The notes: generated by a model from the letters alone, not told the origin. A stretch of DNA of 62,710 nucleotides from Sulfitobacter sp. (GCA_017854855.1 JAFMGZ010000019.1:1-62710), one strand, 5' to 3'; shown: positions 43,147 through 52,842, numbered from the stretch's first letter. Translations and numbers: made by a program.

Positions 43147-43968
43147 TCAGCTCTCTGGCCGGAAGGCGACACCCCCTGTCCCGTCACCCCGCAGATCAGA
43201 AGGGGCAGCCCAGGTATCGGGATCCGTGATCAGCGCGGCCAGCGCCTCTGCACTGACCTCGCACAGCGCCTCTCCCTTGGTCGCAGAGGCGCGGGCCGGG
43301 TTGCCTGCCAGACCATTGCCGGTGACATGGGTGAAGGGCCGCCAGCGATAGGACGCCCGCCCAGCCTTGAGAAAGGCATGACCATCGCCCGCATTGCTGG
43401 CCAAGGCCCCCAGATTGCTGTCATCGACCAAATCGCCCTCGCAGGCCATCATCATGGAGGTTTCCGCCTCGCAGGCATGCTGCATGCCCTCTTGGTCCTC
43501 CAACAGGGCACCCACCTCGGCGGCGGCCTCTATCGGGTAGGTGGTCAGCACCAATGTCGCGGGCGTGCTGGCCGACAGGGCATCACAGATCTGCTGCAAC
43601 GCGATGATATTGCCGCCGTGGGAGTTTGAGATCAGAATATCGCGAAACCCCTGCCGGGTCAGTGCAAGGATCAGGTCGTGCAACAGCCCTCGGAATGTCT
43701 CGGGGCTGATGGTGAGGGTGCCACCAAAGGGCATGTGATGTTCCGACAGGCCGGACCACACCACGGGCGTCACCACAACGGGGCGGCGCGGATAGGCCTT
43801 GCGCGCGGCACGTATGGCCACTTCATGGCCCAACCGCGTGTCTGTCATCGTGGGCAGATGGGGCCCGTGCTGTTCAATCGACGCGATCGGCAGGATCACG
43901 ACCGCGTTCTGCTCTGCCAACCGGCGCAATTCCTGCGCCTTCATCCGCTGCCATTCGACTTCTACCAT
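43147..43968 (-). CDS. Creatininase-family amidohydrolase
   Basis: The 273 residues carry the creatininase metal site: PIASIEQHGPHLP (His/Glu), TDTRLG, SEHHMPFGGT, SNSHGGN and HACEAETSMM. A late GNGLAGNPARASATKGE follows. Members are zinc/manganese amidohydrolases acting on creatinine, N-formyl compounds or ribose amino-pyrimidines. The neighbours (small protein, MFS exporter) give no substrate. No good SD is visible directly before the ATG. Confidence 0.88.
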   Translation of the reverse strand: MVEVEWQRMKAQELRRLAEQNAVVILPIASIEQHGPHLPTMTDTRLGHEVAIRAARKAYPRRPVVVTPVVWSGLSEHHMPFGGTLTISPETFRGLLHDLILALTRQGFRDILISNSHGGNIIALQQICDALSASTPATLVLTTYPIEAAAEVGALLEDQEGMQHACEAETSMMMACEGDLVDDSNLGALASNAGDGHAFLKAGRASYRWRPFTHVTGNGLAGNPARASATKGEALCEVSAEALAALITDPDTWAAPSDLRGDGTGGVAFRPES

Positions 43969-44049
43969 TGTCCCAATCCTTGCTGAATGTTTGAAACAGG
44001 CCGCTACGTCCTGCCTTGCAGGTCAATCTAGACCTGCTAAGGCTTTAAC

Positions 44050-45240
44050 ATGCAATCATCTTCCCCTGATCGCCTGCTGATCCCGATCCTGTCTGCGTGC
44101 AATTTCGTGATTGGCATGGGTGCTTTCCTTGTCATCGGCATGCTTGAGCCGCTGGGCCAAGACCTGGCACAGACACCGGCCCAGATTGGCCAGCTGATGA
44201 CGATCTACGCGATTGCCTATGCGGTGCTGTCCCCCCTCACCGTCGCCCTGACCGGACAGATTGGCCGCCGCAGGGTTCTGGCGGCCGGGCTGGTCCTGTT
44301 TCTTGTCTCTGCCCTTCTGGCCGCTGCGGCACCGGGTTTCGGCACGCTGGGTCTTAGCCGGGTTTTTGCCGCTGCGGGTGCTGGCATGTTCACCCCCGTC
44401 GCCGCAGCCGTGGCCGCCGCACTCTATCCGGTGGAGCAACGTGCAAAAGTATTGGCAGCCGTCTTTTTCGGCCTGACCGTCGCACAGGTCGCAGGTGTGC
44501 CCGCAGGCAGCTTCGTCGCCTATACCTTTGGCTGGCGATGGGCCTTTGGCATTGTCGCAGTGCTTTGCCTGCCCGGTATTTTCCTGATCTGGACCCGCGT
44601 GCCCGCAGGCCTAAGGTTTCAGCCCGTCGCCCTGGGCGATCTGGCAGACACCCTGTCTGACCTGCGCATGATGCTGGCCATCACCTTCACCGGCAGCTTT
44701 ATCGGTGCCTCCTATGTCCTGTTCACCTATATCGCGCCGCTGCTTAGTGAAACGATGGGTTTTGGCCGTGACGGTGTGACCTTTATCCTGATGATGTTCG
44801 GCGTGGGCGGTGTGGGCGGCAATATCCTGGGCGGTGTTCTGGCAGACCGGTTTGGCTGGCGGCGCACCCTGACGGGGCTATGCGTGGCGCAGATGCTGCT
44901 GATGCCGCTGTTTTCGCTTTTGCCCATCCCTTCGGTTCTTCTGGCGGGGTTGGCCGTGGTCTGGGCCGTCTTTGGCTGGTCCTTCATGGCTGGGCAGCAA
45001 ATGCGGCTGATCAATTGCGCAGGCCCTCGTGCCCCTGTGGTCCTGGCACTGAACGCCGCTGCAATCTACGTCGGGGCCGCCCTTGGGTCGGCGGCAGGTG
45101 GCCTTGTGATTGCGCACCTGGGATTGGGGGCCTTGGGCGTCTTTGGCGGCCTGGGTGCCGCGCTGGCACTGGTCCATGTGACCTTTTCAGCCAAATACCC
45201 CCCCGCCGTGCAGGCTGGCGTTCAGGCCACATCTGGCTGA
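44050..45240 (+). CDS. MFS transporter (drug:H+ antiporter-1 type)
   Basis: The 396-residue, twelve-helix protein has the loop 2-3 motif GQIGRRRVLAAGLVLF and the motif C-like GVPAGSFVAYTFGWRW in helix 5, typical of efflux-type DHA1 transporters. Likely proton-driven export of a small organic molecule. It starts about 80 bp from the divergent creatininase gene, and thrS follows on the same strand. Confidence 0.9.
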   Translation: MQSSSPDRLLIPILSACNFVIGMGAFLVIGMLEPLGQDLAQTPAQIGQLMTIYAIAYAVLSPLTVALTGQIGRRRVLAAGLVLFLVSALLAAAAPGFGTLGLSRVFAAAGAGMFTPVAAAVAAALYPVEQRAKVLAAVFFGLTVAQVAGVPAGSFVAYTFGWRWAFGIVAVLCLPGIFLIWTRVPAGLRFQPVALGDLADTLSDLRMMLAITFTGSFIGASYVLFTYIAPLLSETMGFGRDGVTFILMMFGVGGVGGNILGGVLADRFGWRRTLTGLCVAQMLLMPLFSLLPIPSVLLAGLAVVWAVFGWSFMAGQQMRLINCAGPRAPVVLALNAAAIYVGAALGSAAGGLVIAHLGLGALGVFGGLGAALALVHVTFSAKYPPAVQAGVQATSG

Positions 45241-45348
45241 TCAACGCCAAAGCCACTCTTGACGCGACGCGCCCGGGACGTCAGACAGCCGCCACACATA
45301 ACCCGCAACCGGGCGTCTCGTGGGCGCCAAACTGACGAGGAGGCCCAG

Positions 45349-47295
45349 ATGGCCCAGATCGCACTCACCCTTCCCGATGGCAATTCACGCAGCTACGACG
45401 CAGGTATCACTGCGGGCGAAGTTGCTGCCGACATCTCAAAATCCCTGGCCAAGAAAGCCATCAGCGCAACCGTGAACGGCGCGCATTACGATCTGGCATG
45501 GCCCATCAATGCAGATGCAGACATCGCCATCCACACCATGGCCGATGAGGATCAGGCCAATGAGCTGGTCCGTCACGATCTGGCCCATATCATGGCCCGC
45601 GCGGTGCAGGAAATCTGGCCAGACACCAAGGTCACCATCGGCCCGGTGATCAAGGACGGCTGGTACTATGACTTTGACCGCAAAGAGCCTTTCACGCCAG
45701 AGGACCTCGGCCTCATCGAGAAAAAGATGAAGGAAATCATCAACAAGCGTGATGAAGTTAAGACCGAAGTCTGGGACCGCGCCCGCGCGATCAAACACTA
45801 CGAGGATAATGGCGAGCCCTATAAGGTCGAACTGATCGACTCCATCCCGGGCGATGAACCTCTGCGCATGTATTGGCATGGCGACTGGCAAGACCTGTGC
45901 CGGGGTCCCCACCTGCAGCATACAGGCCAGGTGCCTGGCGACGCCTTCAAACTGATGTCCATCGCCGGTGCCTATTGGCGCGGCGACAGCAACCGCGCCA
46001 TGCTGCAACGCATCTATGGCGTGGCCTTTACCGGCAAGGAAAAGCTGCGCGCCCATCTGAACATGCTCGAAGAGGCCGCCAAACGCGACCACCGCAAGCT
46101 GGGCCGCGAGATGAACCTGTTCCACATGCAAGAAGAAGCACCCGGTCAGGTGTTCTGGCATCCCAATGGCTGGCGCATCTATACAGAACTGCAGGACTAC
46201 ATGCGCCGCCAGCAACGCCGCGGTGGCTATGTTGAGGTGAACACACCCCAGGTCGTTGACCGCAAGCTCTGGGAGGCCTCTGGCCACTGGGAAAAATATC
46301 AAGAGAACATGTTCATCGTCGAAGTGGACGAAGAGCACGCCCGTGAAAAGGCCGTCAACGCGCTCAAACCGATGAACTGCCCCTGCCACGTCCAAATCTT
46401 TAACCAGGGTCTGAAATCCTACCGCGACCTGCCGCTGCGGATGGCCGAATTTGGCTCCTGCAACCGGTATGAACCGTCAGGCGCGCTGCATGGCATCATG
46501 CGGGTCCGGGGCTTTACCCAGGACGATGGCCATATCTTCTGCTCAGAGGAACAGATCGAGAGCGAGACGGCCGTCTACATCGAATTCCTGCGCAACATCT
46601 ACAAAGACCTCGGCTTCGAAAACTTCAAAGTCAAATTCTCGGATCGCCCGGAAACCCGTTCAGGATCAGATGAGGTCTGGGACAAAGCCGAAAGCGCCCT
46701 GTTGTCTGCGACACGCGCTGCGGGCATCGAGCCTGAACTGAACCCCGGCGAAGGCGCATTCTATGGCCCGAAACTGGAATTCGTGCTGACCGACGCCATC
46801 GGCCGTGACTGGCAGTGCGGCACCCATCAGGTGGATTTCGTCCTGCCCGAACGGCTGGACGCGACCTTTATCGGTGCTGACGGCGGCAAACACCGGCCCG
46901 TCATGCTGCACCGTGCAACCCTTGGCTCTTTTGAGCGGTTCATCGGCATCCTGATCGAGGAACATGCAGGCAAACTGCCCTTCTGGCTGGCCCCCCGTCA
47001 GGTGGTTGTCGCCTCCATCACCTCCGAGGCGGATGATTATGTGATGGAAGTGGTCGAGACCCTCAAGGCGGCAGGTGTGCGCGCCGAAGCCGACATGCGC
47101 AACGAAAAGATCAACTACAAGGTCCGCGAACATTCCGTCGGCAAAGTGCCGGTGATCCTGGCTGTCGGGGCCCGCGAGGTCGAAGAAAAGACCGTTTCCG
47201 TCCGCCGTCTGGGCGAAAAACAAACCAGCGTGCAGCCGCTGTCCGAGATGACTGTAACATTGGCCGCCGAAGCCACGCCACCAGACCTGCGCTGA
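45349..47295 (+). CDS. thrS: Threonyl-tRNA synthetase
   Basis: The 648 residues comprise an N-terminal TGS domain, an editing domain with [13 protein letters not shown], a class II catalytic core ([44 protein letters not shown]) and an anticodon-binding C-terminus. It is full length. GAGGAGG precedes the ATG at 45349; a longer in-frame start in the MFS spacer has no support. A long perfect inverted repeat follows the gene. Confidence 0.98.
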   Translation: MAQIALTLPDGNSRSYDAGITAGEVAADISKSLAKKAISATVNGAHYDLAWPINADADIAIHTMADEDQANELVRHDLAHIMARAVQEIWPDTKVTIGPVIKDGWYYDFDRKEPFTPEDLGLIEKKMKEIINKRDEVKTEVWDRARAIKHYEDNGEPYKVELIDSIPGDEPLRMYWHGDWQDLCRGPHLQHTGQVPGDAFKLMSIAGAYWRGDSNRAMLQRIYGVAFTGKEKLRAHLNMLEEAAKRDHRKLGREMNLFHMQEEAPGQVFWHPNGWRIYTELQDYMRRQQRRGGYVEVNTPQVVDRKLWEASGHWEKYQENMFIVEVDEEHAREKAVNALKPMNCPCHVQIFNQGLKSYRDLPLRMAEFGSCNRYEPSGALHGIMRVRGFTQDDGHIFCSEEQIESETAVYIEFLRNIYKDLGFENFKVKFSDRPETRSGSDEVWDKAESALLSATRAAGIEPELNPGEGAFYGPKLEFVLTDAIGRDWQCGTHQVDFVLPERLDATFIGADGGKHRPVMLHRATLGSFERFIGILIEEHAGKLPFWLAPRQVVVASITSEADDYVMEVVETLKAAGVRAEADMRNEKINYKVREHSVGKVPVILAVGAREVEEKTVSVRRLGEKQTSVQPLSEMTVTLAAEATPPDLR

Positions 47296-47312
47296 TCACG
47301 ACGGCTGTAACA

Positions 47313-47352
47313 TTTCAGGCGCGCAGCGGCACCCTTGCCCGCGCGCCTGAAA
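47313..47352 (+). terminator. Inverted repeat downstream of thrS
   Basis: Perfect 12-bp arms TTTCAGGCGCGC (47313-47324) and GCGCGCCTGAAA (47341-47352) with a 16-nt loop, followed by CATTTTC. It probably terminates thrS transcription and separates it from the bufferin operon. Confidence 0.75.
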
Positions 47353-47513
47353 CATTTTCGGGTGAAATTGACGAATTCCAACAACATTCAGCGGTTTCTG
47401 TCGTATTTCTTGACGCGTTCGTGACACACTCGCTCGTGAATGGATTTAAGATCGGCCCAATGTTTTAGTCATGACATCACAACGTGACCAAAACCAATCA
47501 GGAGGAAAACCAA

Positions 47514-47816
47514 ATGTCTACAGTTATGAAATCAGTCGCCATCGCCGGTGCCGTCGCCGCCGCATTCGCAGCCCAGACCACAACCGCTGATGCCGCCGCC
47601 AAGGAAAAATGCTATGGTGTGTCCCTTGCCGGTGCAAACGATTGCGCCGCCGGCCCCGGCACCACCTGCGCCGGCACATCCACGGTCGATTATCAGGGCA
47701 ACGCCTGGACCTTGGTAGATGCGGGCACCTGCGAAAGCATGGAACTGCCAGCAATGGCAGACGGTTCGGCGCGGACAGGCTCGCTCGAAGTGCTTGAGCG
47801 TGATCTGCCCGCCTGA
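47514..47816 (+). CDS. bufA1: Bufferin precursor BufA1 (DUF2282)
   Basis: The 100 residues consist of a Sec signal peptide (about 1-27, ending TTTADA) and a small mature protein with [18 protein letters not shown] and GTTCAGTS. Its four Cys are 33, 44, 52 and 73. EKCYGV matches the conserved EGKxKC core whose cysteines are converted by BufB/BufC into thiooxazoles or related rings in bufferins, periplasmic peptides that chelate copper. The mature C-terminal tail (about 25 residues after Cys73) is longer than the minimal core. AGGAGG precedes the ATG at 47514. Confidence 0.9.
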   Translation: MSTVMKSVAIAGAVAAAFAAQTTTADAAAKEKCYGVSLAGANDCAAGPGTTCAGTSTVDYQGNAWTLVDAGTCESMELPAMADGSARTGSLEVLERDLPA

Positions 47817-47986
47817 CGCATTTTCGGAAGACCCTGAACCAATTGACGCGGGCTGATATCAAAGACTGCAACGCGTTCGCTATTGATGAGGTGTCGGGTA
47901 TTCCAAGAACGCCGAAAAAGAACACTGCGACCAGGCAGGCCCCCGCGCCTGCCCGGTCCCCCAAGATCTAGGTCAGCAGGTAAATC

Positions 47987-48835
47987 ATGCTCGACACATC
48001 CCACCGCGACAAGCCTTTGCCAAACGCCCCCGGCGTTGGATATAAACCCCAGCACTTCAGTGACTTGCAAGCTGATCCTGGCCCCGTTCGTTGGATTGAA
48101 GTCCATGCGGAAAACTACATGGGTGACGGGGGCCGCCCGCTGGCGCAACTGGCCGCATTGGTGGAAAAATTTGCCGTCTCAATCCACGGCGTGGGCCTGT
48201 CGATCGGCGGCGAAGGCCCACTGGACAGCGCGCATCTGACCCGCCTCAAGCGCTTGTGTGACTGGATCAAACCCGCCAGCTTTTCCGAACATCTTGCATG
48301 GTCCACCCATGGGTCCGAGTTTCTGAACGATCTGCTCCCGCTGCCCTACACCCCCACAACATTGCGCCGCGTCGCCGATCATATAAATCAGGTGCAGGAC
48401 GTTCTGGGCCGCAAAATGCTGCTTGAGAACCCATCAAGCTACCTTGCCTTCACCCAGAGCACTATTGCAGAAACCGACTTTCTTGCTGAACTTACACACA
48501 GAACTTCCTGCGGTCTCTTGCTGGATGTGAACAATGTCTTTGTTTCATCCACAAACCTCAACCTTAGTGCGCAGGCCTATATCGACAGTTTCCCGACCGA
48601 CAAGGTGGGCGAGATTCACGTCGGCGGCCATGACACAGACCACGACGATCACGGGGCCCCTTTGCTGATCGACAGCCACGGCAAGGCGGTGGTTGATCCC
48701 GTCTGGAACTTGCTGGACTATACATTGTCGCAGACCGGCCCGACCCCCGTGCTGGTCGAATGGGACAACGACGTGCCGGACTGGCCAACCCTGCGGGCAG
48801 AGGCCAGCCGCGCCGCGCGGGCGCTGGCCGCGTGA
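47987..48835 (+). CDS. bufB: Bufferin maturase BufB (MNIO, DUF692)
   Basis: The 282-residue TIM-barrel protein of the multinuclear non-heme iron-dependent oxidase family has [54 protein letters not shown] and [10 protein letters not shown]. These supply the His/Asp/Glu iron ligands. It modifies cysteines of the precursor peptide, together with BufC. It follows bufA1 by 170 bp and overlaps bufC by 4 bp. Confidence 0.93.
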   Translation: MLDTSHRDKPLPNAPGVGYKPQHFSDLQADPGPVRWIEVHAENYMGDGGRPLAQLAALVEKFAVSIHGVGLSIGGEGPLDSAHLTRLKRLCDWIKPASFSEHLAWSTHGSEFLNDLLPLPYTPTTLRRVADHINQVQDVLGRKMLLENPSSYLAFTQSTIAETDFLAELTHRTSCGLLLDVNNVFVSSTNLNLSAQAYIDSFPTDKVGEIHVGGHDTDHDDHGAPLLIDSHGKAVVDPVWNLLDYTLSQTGPTPVLVEWDNDVPDWPTLRAEASRAARALAA

Positions 48836-49590
48836 CGGGTCAGACAGAATTCCGGGCGGGGCTTCTGGACCCTGATCATCCAGTCCCCGACGGGCTGACA
48901 GATGGCTCGCACAGGCCTGCCGGCGCGCGCTATGCGGTCTATCGCAACAATGTCACCGTATCGCTGATCGAGGCGATGAAGACCGCCTTTCCCTTGGTCG
49001 AAAAACTGATCGGCCCAGAGAATTTCGCGCAACTATCGCGCCTCTTTATTCGGAAACATCCGCCGACATCACCTGTCATGATGTTCTATGGAGCTGAATT
49101 TCCTGCATTTTTGCAAGGATTTACCCCCCTATCCCATCTCGGCTATCTGCCCGATGCCGCGCGTCTGGATCTGGCTTTGCGCCAATCCTACCACGCCGCC
49201 GATGCCCCCCCCTTTGACGCCGCACCGCTGCAGGACCTGCCGCCCGCCGCCTTGCTTGAGGCAACCGTTACCCTGGCCCCCGCAACGCGTATCCTGCGAT
49301 CACGCTGGCCGCTCTATGACATCTGGGCCTTCAATACGCTTGATGGCGCGCACAAGCCCCGCAATATCGGCCAGAATGTCCTGATCACCCGGCCAGAGTT
49401 TGACCCGACCCCTCACGAGATGCCCGTGGGAAGCGCAACCTGGCTTGCCGCACTGGGGCAAGGCGCGTCCTTTGGCGATGCCCATGACACCGCCCTGTCG
49501 GCGGCACCTGACTTTGACCTTGGCAACAGCCTGAGCCTGGCGCTGCGCAGTCATGCATTGGCAAAAGTGAACCATAAGGAATTGAAATGA
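48832..49590 (+). CDS. bufC: Bufferin partner protein BufC (DUF2063)
   Basis: The 252 residues have an N-terminal DUF2063 helical domain ([38 protein letters not shown]) and a C-terminal wHTH-like part. DUF2063 proteins recruit the precursor to the MNIO enzyme (RiPP recognition role). Translation starts at GTG 48832, overlapping the bufB stop (GTGA), so the two are coupled. The ATGA overlap with the DoxX gene extends the operon. Confidence 0.9.
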   Translation: MTGQTEFRAGLLDPDHPVPDGLTDGSHRPAGARYAVYRNNVTVSLIEAMKTAFPLVEKLIGPENFAQLSRLFIRKHPPTSPVMMFYGAEFPAFLQGFTPLSHLGYLPDAARLDLALRQSYHAADAPPFDAAPLQDLPPAALLEATVTLAPATRILRSRWPLYDIWAFNTLDGAHKPRNIGQNVLITRPEFDPTPHEMPVGSATWLAALGQGASFGDAHDTALSAAPDFDLGNSLSLALRSHALAKVNHKELK

Positions 49591-50129
49591 CTGCAATAGT
49601 ATCAATCTATACCGCTCTCGTATCCCGGCTGGATCGCGCAGAGTGGCTCTTGCCGACACTCGCCCGCTTTCTCTTTGCAGCAATCCTGATGGTCTATTTC
49701 CTGAACGCCGGCCTGACCAAGATTGGTGACGGCCTTGCGGGCCTCTGGACCCCCTCTGTGGGCGCCTACGCCCAGATCTTTCCCCGCGCATTGGAGGCCG
49801 CAGGATATGACGTAAGCGCGATGTCAGCCGTCCAACGGATTGTTGTGATAGCCGGAACATGGGCAGAATTCATTCTGCCTGCCTTGATCGTATTGGGCAT
49901 TTTGACGCGGCTTGCGGCCTTGGGGATGATCGGCTTTGTCGTGGTCCAATCCCTGACCGATGTCGTTGGCCATGGTGCCACGTCGGAAATCGGCGCATGG
50001 TTTGACAGGTTCCCCGACGCCATCATCCTTGACCAGCGGGGCCTGTGGATATTCCTGCTGCTGGTGCTGGTTTTAAAAGGGGCCGGGCCGCTTTCCTTTG
50101 ACCGCGCCCTGACCCCTCGATCAATCTGA
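49587..50129 (+). CDS. DoxX-family membrane protein (BufD-like)
   Basis: The 180-residue, four-helix membrane protein has [35 protein letters not shown] and [13 protein letters not shown], the DoxX/DoxD pattern. DoxX proteins are regular companions of DUF2282-DUF692-DUF2063 operons, though their role is unclear. It is coupled to bufC by ATGA. Its 3' end is 11 bp from the convergent ArsC-like gene. Confidence 0.88.
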   Translation: MTAIVSIYTALVSRLDRAEWLLPTLARFLFAAILMVYFLNAGLTKIGDGLAGLWTPSVGAYAQIFPRALEAAGYDVSAMSAVQRIVVIAGTWAEFILPALIVLGILTRLAALGMIGFVVVQSLTDVVGHGATSEIGAWFDRFPDAIILDQRGLWIFLLLVLVLKGAGPLSFDRALTPRSI

Positions 50130-50140
50130 AACCTCTCGCT

Positions 50141-50458
50141 CTAAATCGCTTTAATTTCAGCCTCTATATCTTTGTTCCAACTTAAGAAAAGCCTGTTGTC
50201 CACAGCGATCAAAGGGCGCTTCATCAGCGCGGGATATTGCGCCAGCAGGGCCAGCGGATCCTGCGCTTTTTCCTCATCGCTCAGCCCCCGCCAGGTGGTC
50301 GAACGGGTGTTGATTAAAGCATCGCCAAATTGCGCCAATGCCGCCTTGAGGATATCCGCAGGGACGCCATCTGTGCGGACATCCCGCAATTGTGCTGTCG
50401 GCAAAGCCTTGATCGCCTTGCGACAGGTGTCACAGTTCTTGAGCCCAAAAATTAGCAC
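50141..50458 (-). CDS. ArsC/Spx-family thioredoxin-fold protein
   Basis: The 105 residues start (GTG at 50458) VLIFGLKNCDTCRKAIKAL and have LINTRSTTWRGL, PALMKRPLIAVDNRLFL. This is the ArsC/YffB/Spx fold with CxxC (Cys-Asp-Thr-Cys). Arsenate reductases need a C-terminal Arg set that is not evident here, so it is probably a YffB-like thiol reductase. GGGGGT lies before the GTG. Upstream in-frame codons overlap the cold-shock leader and are not family-like. Confidence 0.82.
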   Translation of the reverse strand: MLIFGLKNCDTCRKAIKALPTAQLRDVRTDGVPADILKAALAQFGDALINTRSTTWRGLSDEEKAQDPLALLAQYPALMKRPLIAVDNRLFLSWNKDIEAEIKAI

Positions 50459-50618
50459 GTCACCCCCTGATATCCTAAGTTCACGTAAAGTTTTATGCCG
50501 GATTCCTTGATTTCTTCCGGCGATGTACAATCTGTTTACCGTGGGGCGAAGGATCGTTCCAGCGCACAAATTACCTGCCAGCTGCGGGTATACGACCATC
50601 AAAGGAGGCACGGACATC

Positions 50619-50825
50619 ATGCCAACAGGCACCGTGAAGTGGTTCAACACCACAAAAGGATACGGCTTCATTGCGCCCGAAGGCGGCGGCAATGACGTTT
50701 TTGTTCACATTTCAGCAGTGGAGCGTTCAGGCCTGACCGGCCTTGCCGATGAGCAAAAGGTAAGCTTTGAGCTGACCGAAGGGCGCGATGGACGGCAAAT
50801 GGCGTCTGATATCAGCCTGTTATGA
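50619..50825 (+). CDS. cspA: Cold-shock protein
   Basis: The 68-residue OB-fold protein has the RNA-binding motifs KGYGFI (RNP1) and VFVHIS (RNP2) and ends SDISLL. It binds single-stranded nucleic acid and melts RNA structure in the cytosol. AAAGGAGG precedes the ATG. The 160-bp region before it, shared with the divergent ArsC-like gene, allows a long 5' leader. A strong terminator follows. Confidence 0.97.
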   Translation: MPTGTVKWFNTTKGYGFIAPEGGGNDVFVHISAVERSGLTGLADEQKVSFELTEGRDGRQMASDISLL

Positions 50826-50830
50826 CGGCC

Positions 50831-50854
50831 CACCCGGCAAATTCTTGCCGGGTG
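50831..50854 (+). terminator. Terminator of the cold-shock gene
   Basis: Perfect 10-bp stem CACCCGGCAA / TTGCCGGGTG with an ATTC loop, 5 bp after the stop codon; followed by ACGATTT. Confidence 0.8.
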
Positions 50855-50881
50855 ACGATTTCCGAACCACGACAGACGGGT

Positions 50882-51175
50882 TCAATACTCCGTGCAGCCC
50901 TTTGTGCCCGGCAAACAGGTCGGACGCGCCGATCGTGCCGGCCGGTGCACATGACGCTTTGGCGCGGGGTGTGCCATGGCTTGGTGGTAGGTCATGGATT
51001 GGTTGGGGGAGCCGCAGCAGATGACGCCTGAGATCGTGATGGGTTGCAGGCCTGCAGGGCAGTAATTTGCGCTGGCGGGATAGGGGTAGATTTTTGCTTC
51101 TGCCGCGACATTTGTGGGCGTAAGTGTCGCTAACAAAAGGCCAATTCCTGACAGGGTGAGGATGGATCTTTGCAT
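50882..51175 (-). CDS. Small secreted Cys-containing protein
   Basis: The 97 residues have a signal peptide (about 1-25, LATLTPTNVAAEA) and a mature region with YCPAGLQPITISGVICCGSP, then a basic His/Arg/Pro tail and CLPGTKGC. Five Cys suggest disulfides or metal binding. Similar small periplasmic proteins occur in other roseobacters without known function. GAGGC precedes the ATG. Confidence 0.65.
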   Translation of the reverse strand: MQRSILTLSGIGLLLATLTPTNVAAEAKIYPYPASANYCPAGLQPITISGVICCGSPNQSMTYHQAMAHPAPKRHVHRPARSARPTCLPGTKGCTEY

Positions 51176-51219
51176 TTTATGCCTCGTTTTTGGTTGATTT
51201 TGCTGCTTTAGCGCGAGTT

Positions 51220-52449
51220 TTACTGCGCTGGGGGGGTAAGTCCAGTTTTTTTTGGGGCGTTCGAATTCATTAACCTTGATGGCAGAGAGGTATATCCGTG
51301 GAAACGGATGCGCCCGCCGGGGGTGCGACCGGGCGATAGAATGTAGTCGGGATAGCGGGTCAGGAAACGGCCCAGCGCGATCCGCCCCTCCATCCGGGCA
51401 AGGGTGAGACCGACGCAGACATGGGGCCCACCGGCAAAGGCCAGATGGCGGTTGGGCTGGCGCGTGATGTCAAATTCCGTTGGATTGTCAAACACTTCCG
51501 GGTCGCGGTTGGCGGCACCGATGCACAGGTGCAGGTTGGTGCCCGCAGGGATCACATGGCCGCCGATCGTGACTTCGGCGGTGGTTTCGCGGTTGCCGAA
51601 CTGGTTGGGCGAACGCAGGCGCAGGACCTCTTCCACGGCAGTGTTGATCAGGGTTAAGTCACTCAGAAGCATGGCCTTTTGACTGGGGCAATCATGCAAC
51701 AGGGCAAGGCCGTTGCCGATCAGGTTGGTGGTGGTTTCATGGCCTGCGTTGAGGATGAAAATACAATTCTGGATCAACTCGATTTCCGACAGCTGCCCCT
51801 TGGCGTCGCCGTTGATCAGACGGGTCAGAACGTCAGTCTCCGGGTCACCGGGACGGGCGCGGCGGCGGGCGATAAGGTCTTGTAAGTAGGCCTTAAATTC
51901 GGACACGGCGGTATGGCCGCGCTGCAGTTGGGCGGCCGTCAGCGTGGGTTCAAGCGCACCAAGGATGGCAAGCGACCAGTCGCGCAGGGGCGCGCGTTCG
52001 GACAGGGGAATATCAAGCAGGTTACCGATGATCTGGATGGGAATGATGGAGGCGAAATCCTCAATCAAATCAGCGTCTTGGGGCATATCATCCAGCAGGG
52101 TATCGACGGTTTTGATCAACCCCGGTTCCATCCCCGCCAGGGCCTTGGGGGTCAGGGCACCGGTCATGATGCGGCGCACATGGGTGTGCAGCGGCGGATC
52201 ACTGAAAACAAGGCTGGTTGTGTGATGTTCATACAGCGGCGTGCCGGGGCCGAATTTGGGTGCAAACGCCTGTTTTTTATCAGAAATATAAAGGGTCGTG
52301 TCACGGTAGATCGCGTTCAGATCAGCATGCCGGCAGATCAGGAATGACCCGTCGGGCTGGGGCGTGACGGGGCTGTGCGCCAATAGGTCATCATAATGGG
52401 GAAAGGGGTTTTCCGTGAAACCGGCGGGGGGATGCGCGAGGGTGAACAT
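51220..52449 (-). CDS. Cytochrome P450
   Basis: The 409-residue bacterial P450 has the I-helix AGHETTT (235-241), the K-helix EEVLR (273-277) and the heme loop FAGGPHVCVG with heme-ligand Cys345. It is a soluble monooxygenase, needing ferredoxin and reductase encoded elsewhere. The substrate is unknown. It stands alone; the 500-bp upstream region contains a short direct repeat and the nested-palindrome element. Confidence 0.95.
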   Translation of the reverse strand: MFTLAHPPAGFTENPFPHYDDLLAHSPVTPQPDGSFLICRHADLNAIYRDTTLYISDKKQAFAPKFGPGTPLYEHHTTSLVFSDPPLHTHVRRIMTGALTPKALAGMEPGLIKTVDTLLDDMPQDADLIEDFASIIPIQIIGNLLDIPLSERAPLRDWSLAILGALEPTLTAAQLQRGHTAVSEFKAYLQDLIARRRARPGDPETDVLTRLINGDAKGQLSEIELIQNCIFILNAGHETTTNLIGNGLALLHDCPSQKAMLLSDLTLINTAVEEVLRLRSPNQFGNRETTAEVTIGGHVIPAGTNLHLCIGAANRDPEVFDNPTEFDITRQPNRHLAFAGGPHVCVGLTLARMEGRIALGRFLTRYPDYILSPGRTPGGRIRFHGYTSLPSRLMNSNAPKKTGLTPPAQ

Positions 52450-52529
52450 GACCCAAGTTTGGGCGTTTCGCGGGCCCCGTCAAGCAAAGGTTAACCGGGG
52501 CCATGAGTCCAGTTTGCAGGTGTCACAGC

Positions 52530-52551
52530 GCGTACACCGCGCGTACACCGC
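52530..52551. repeat. Direct repeat GCGTACACCGC x2 upstream of the P450 gene
   Basis: Two adjacent identical 11-bp units, GCGTACACCGC, 80-100 bp upstream of the P450 start. One helical turn spacing suits a tandem regulator site, but no regulator is nearby. Confidence 0.5.
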
Positions 52552-52620
52552 AAAGGCATACGATTGTCATACGGGTTTTGTTGCGCGGGCGGGTTAAGGG
52601 GGCGTGCGTTGCGGGGTGTG

Positions 52621-52720
52621 TGACGCCCTATGTGAAGGACAGCGCCTGGACCTCGGGGTGGGTGCGAAGCGCCCTTGCGTCAAACCGAAGGTTTGCTTTT
52701 GGCAAAACGGGGGAGGTCCG
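52621..52720. repeat. Nested-palindrome element, copy 1
   Basis: First unit of a tandem pair (period 112 bp). It contains GGACAGCGC and GGACCTC at its left, a CAAACC-GAA-GGTTTG hairpin (52681-52695) and GAGGTCC at 52713-52719. The outermost right arm (GCGCTGTCC) seen in copy 2 is absent, so this copy is truncated or diverged. No coding potential is conserved between copies because they are in different frames. Confidence 0.8.
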
Positions 52721-52732
52721 GCGGTGGCGGCG

Positions 52733-52842
52733 TGACGCCCTATGTGAAGGACAGCGCTTGGACCTCGGGGTGGGTGCGAAGCGCCCTCCCGTCAAACCGG
52801 AGGTTTGCCTTCGGCAAAACGGGGGAGGTCCGGGCGCTGTCC
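52733..52842. repeat. Nested-palindrome element, copy 2 (complete)
   Basis: Outer arms at 52749-52766 (GGACAGCGC, TT, GGACCTC) and 52825-52842 (GAGGTCC, GG, GCGCTGTCC) pair over 18 positions; the TT/GG centre would be U-G pairs in plus-strand RNA. Inside lie CCTCCCGT pairing imperfectly with ACGGGGGAGG, the hairpin CAAACC-GGA-GGTTTG (52793-52807) and TTTGCC-TTC-GGCAAA. The result is a branched RNA or cruciform. The 52450-52948 gap holds no gene. Confidence 0.8.

Noticed and set aside
52621..52842. Possible CRISPR array from the repeated sequence
   Set aside because: There are only two units, they are long (about 100 bp) and adjacent without unique spacers of uniform size, and no cas genes are near.
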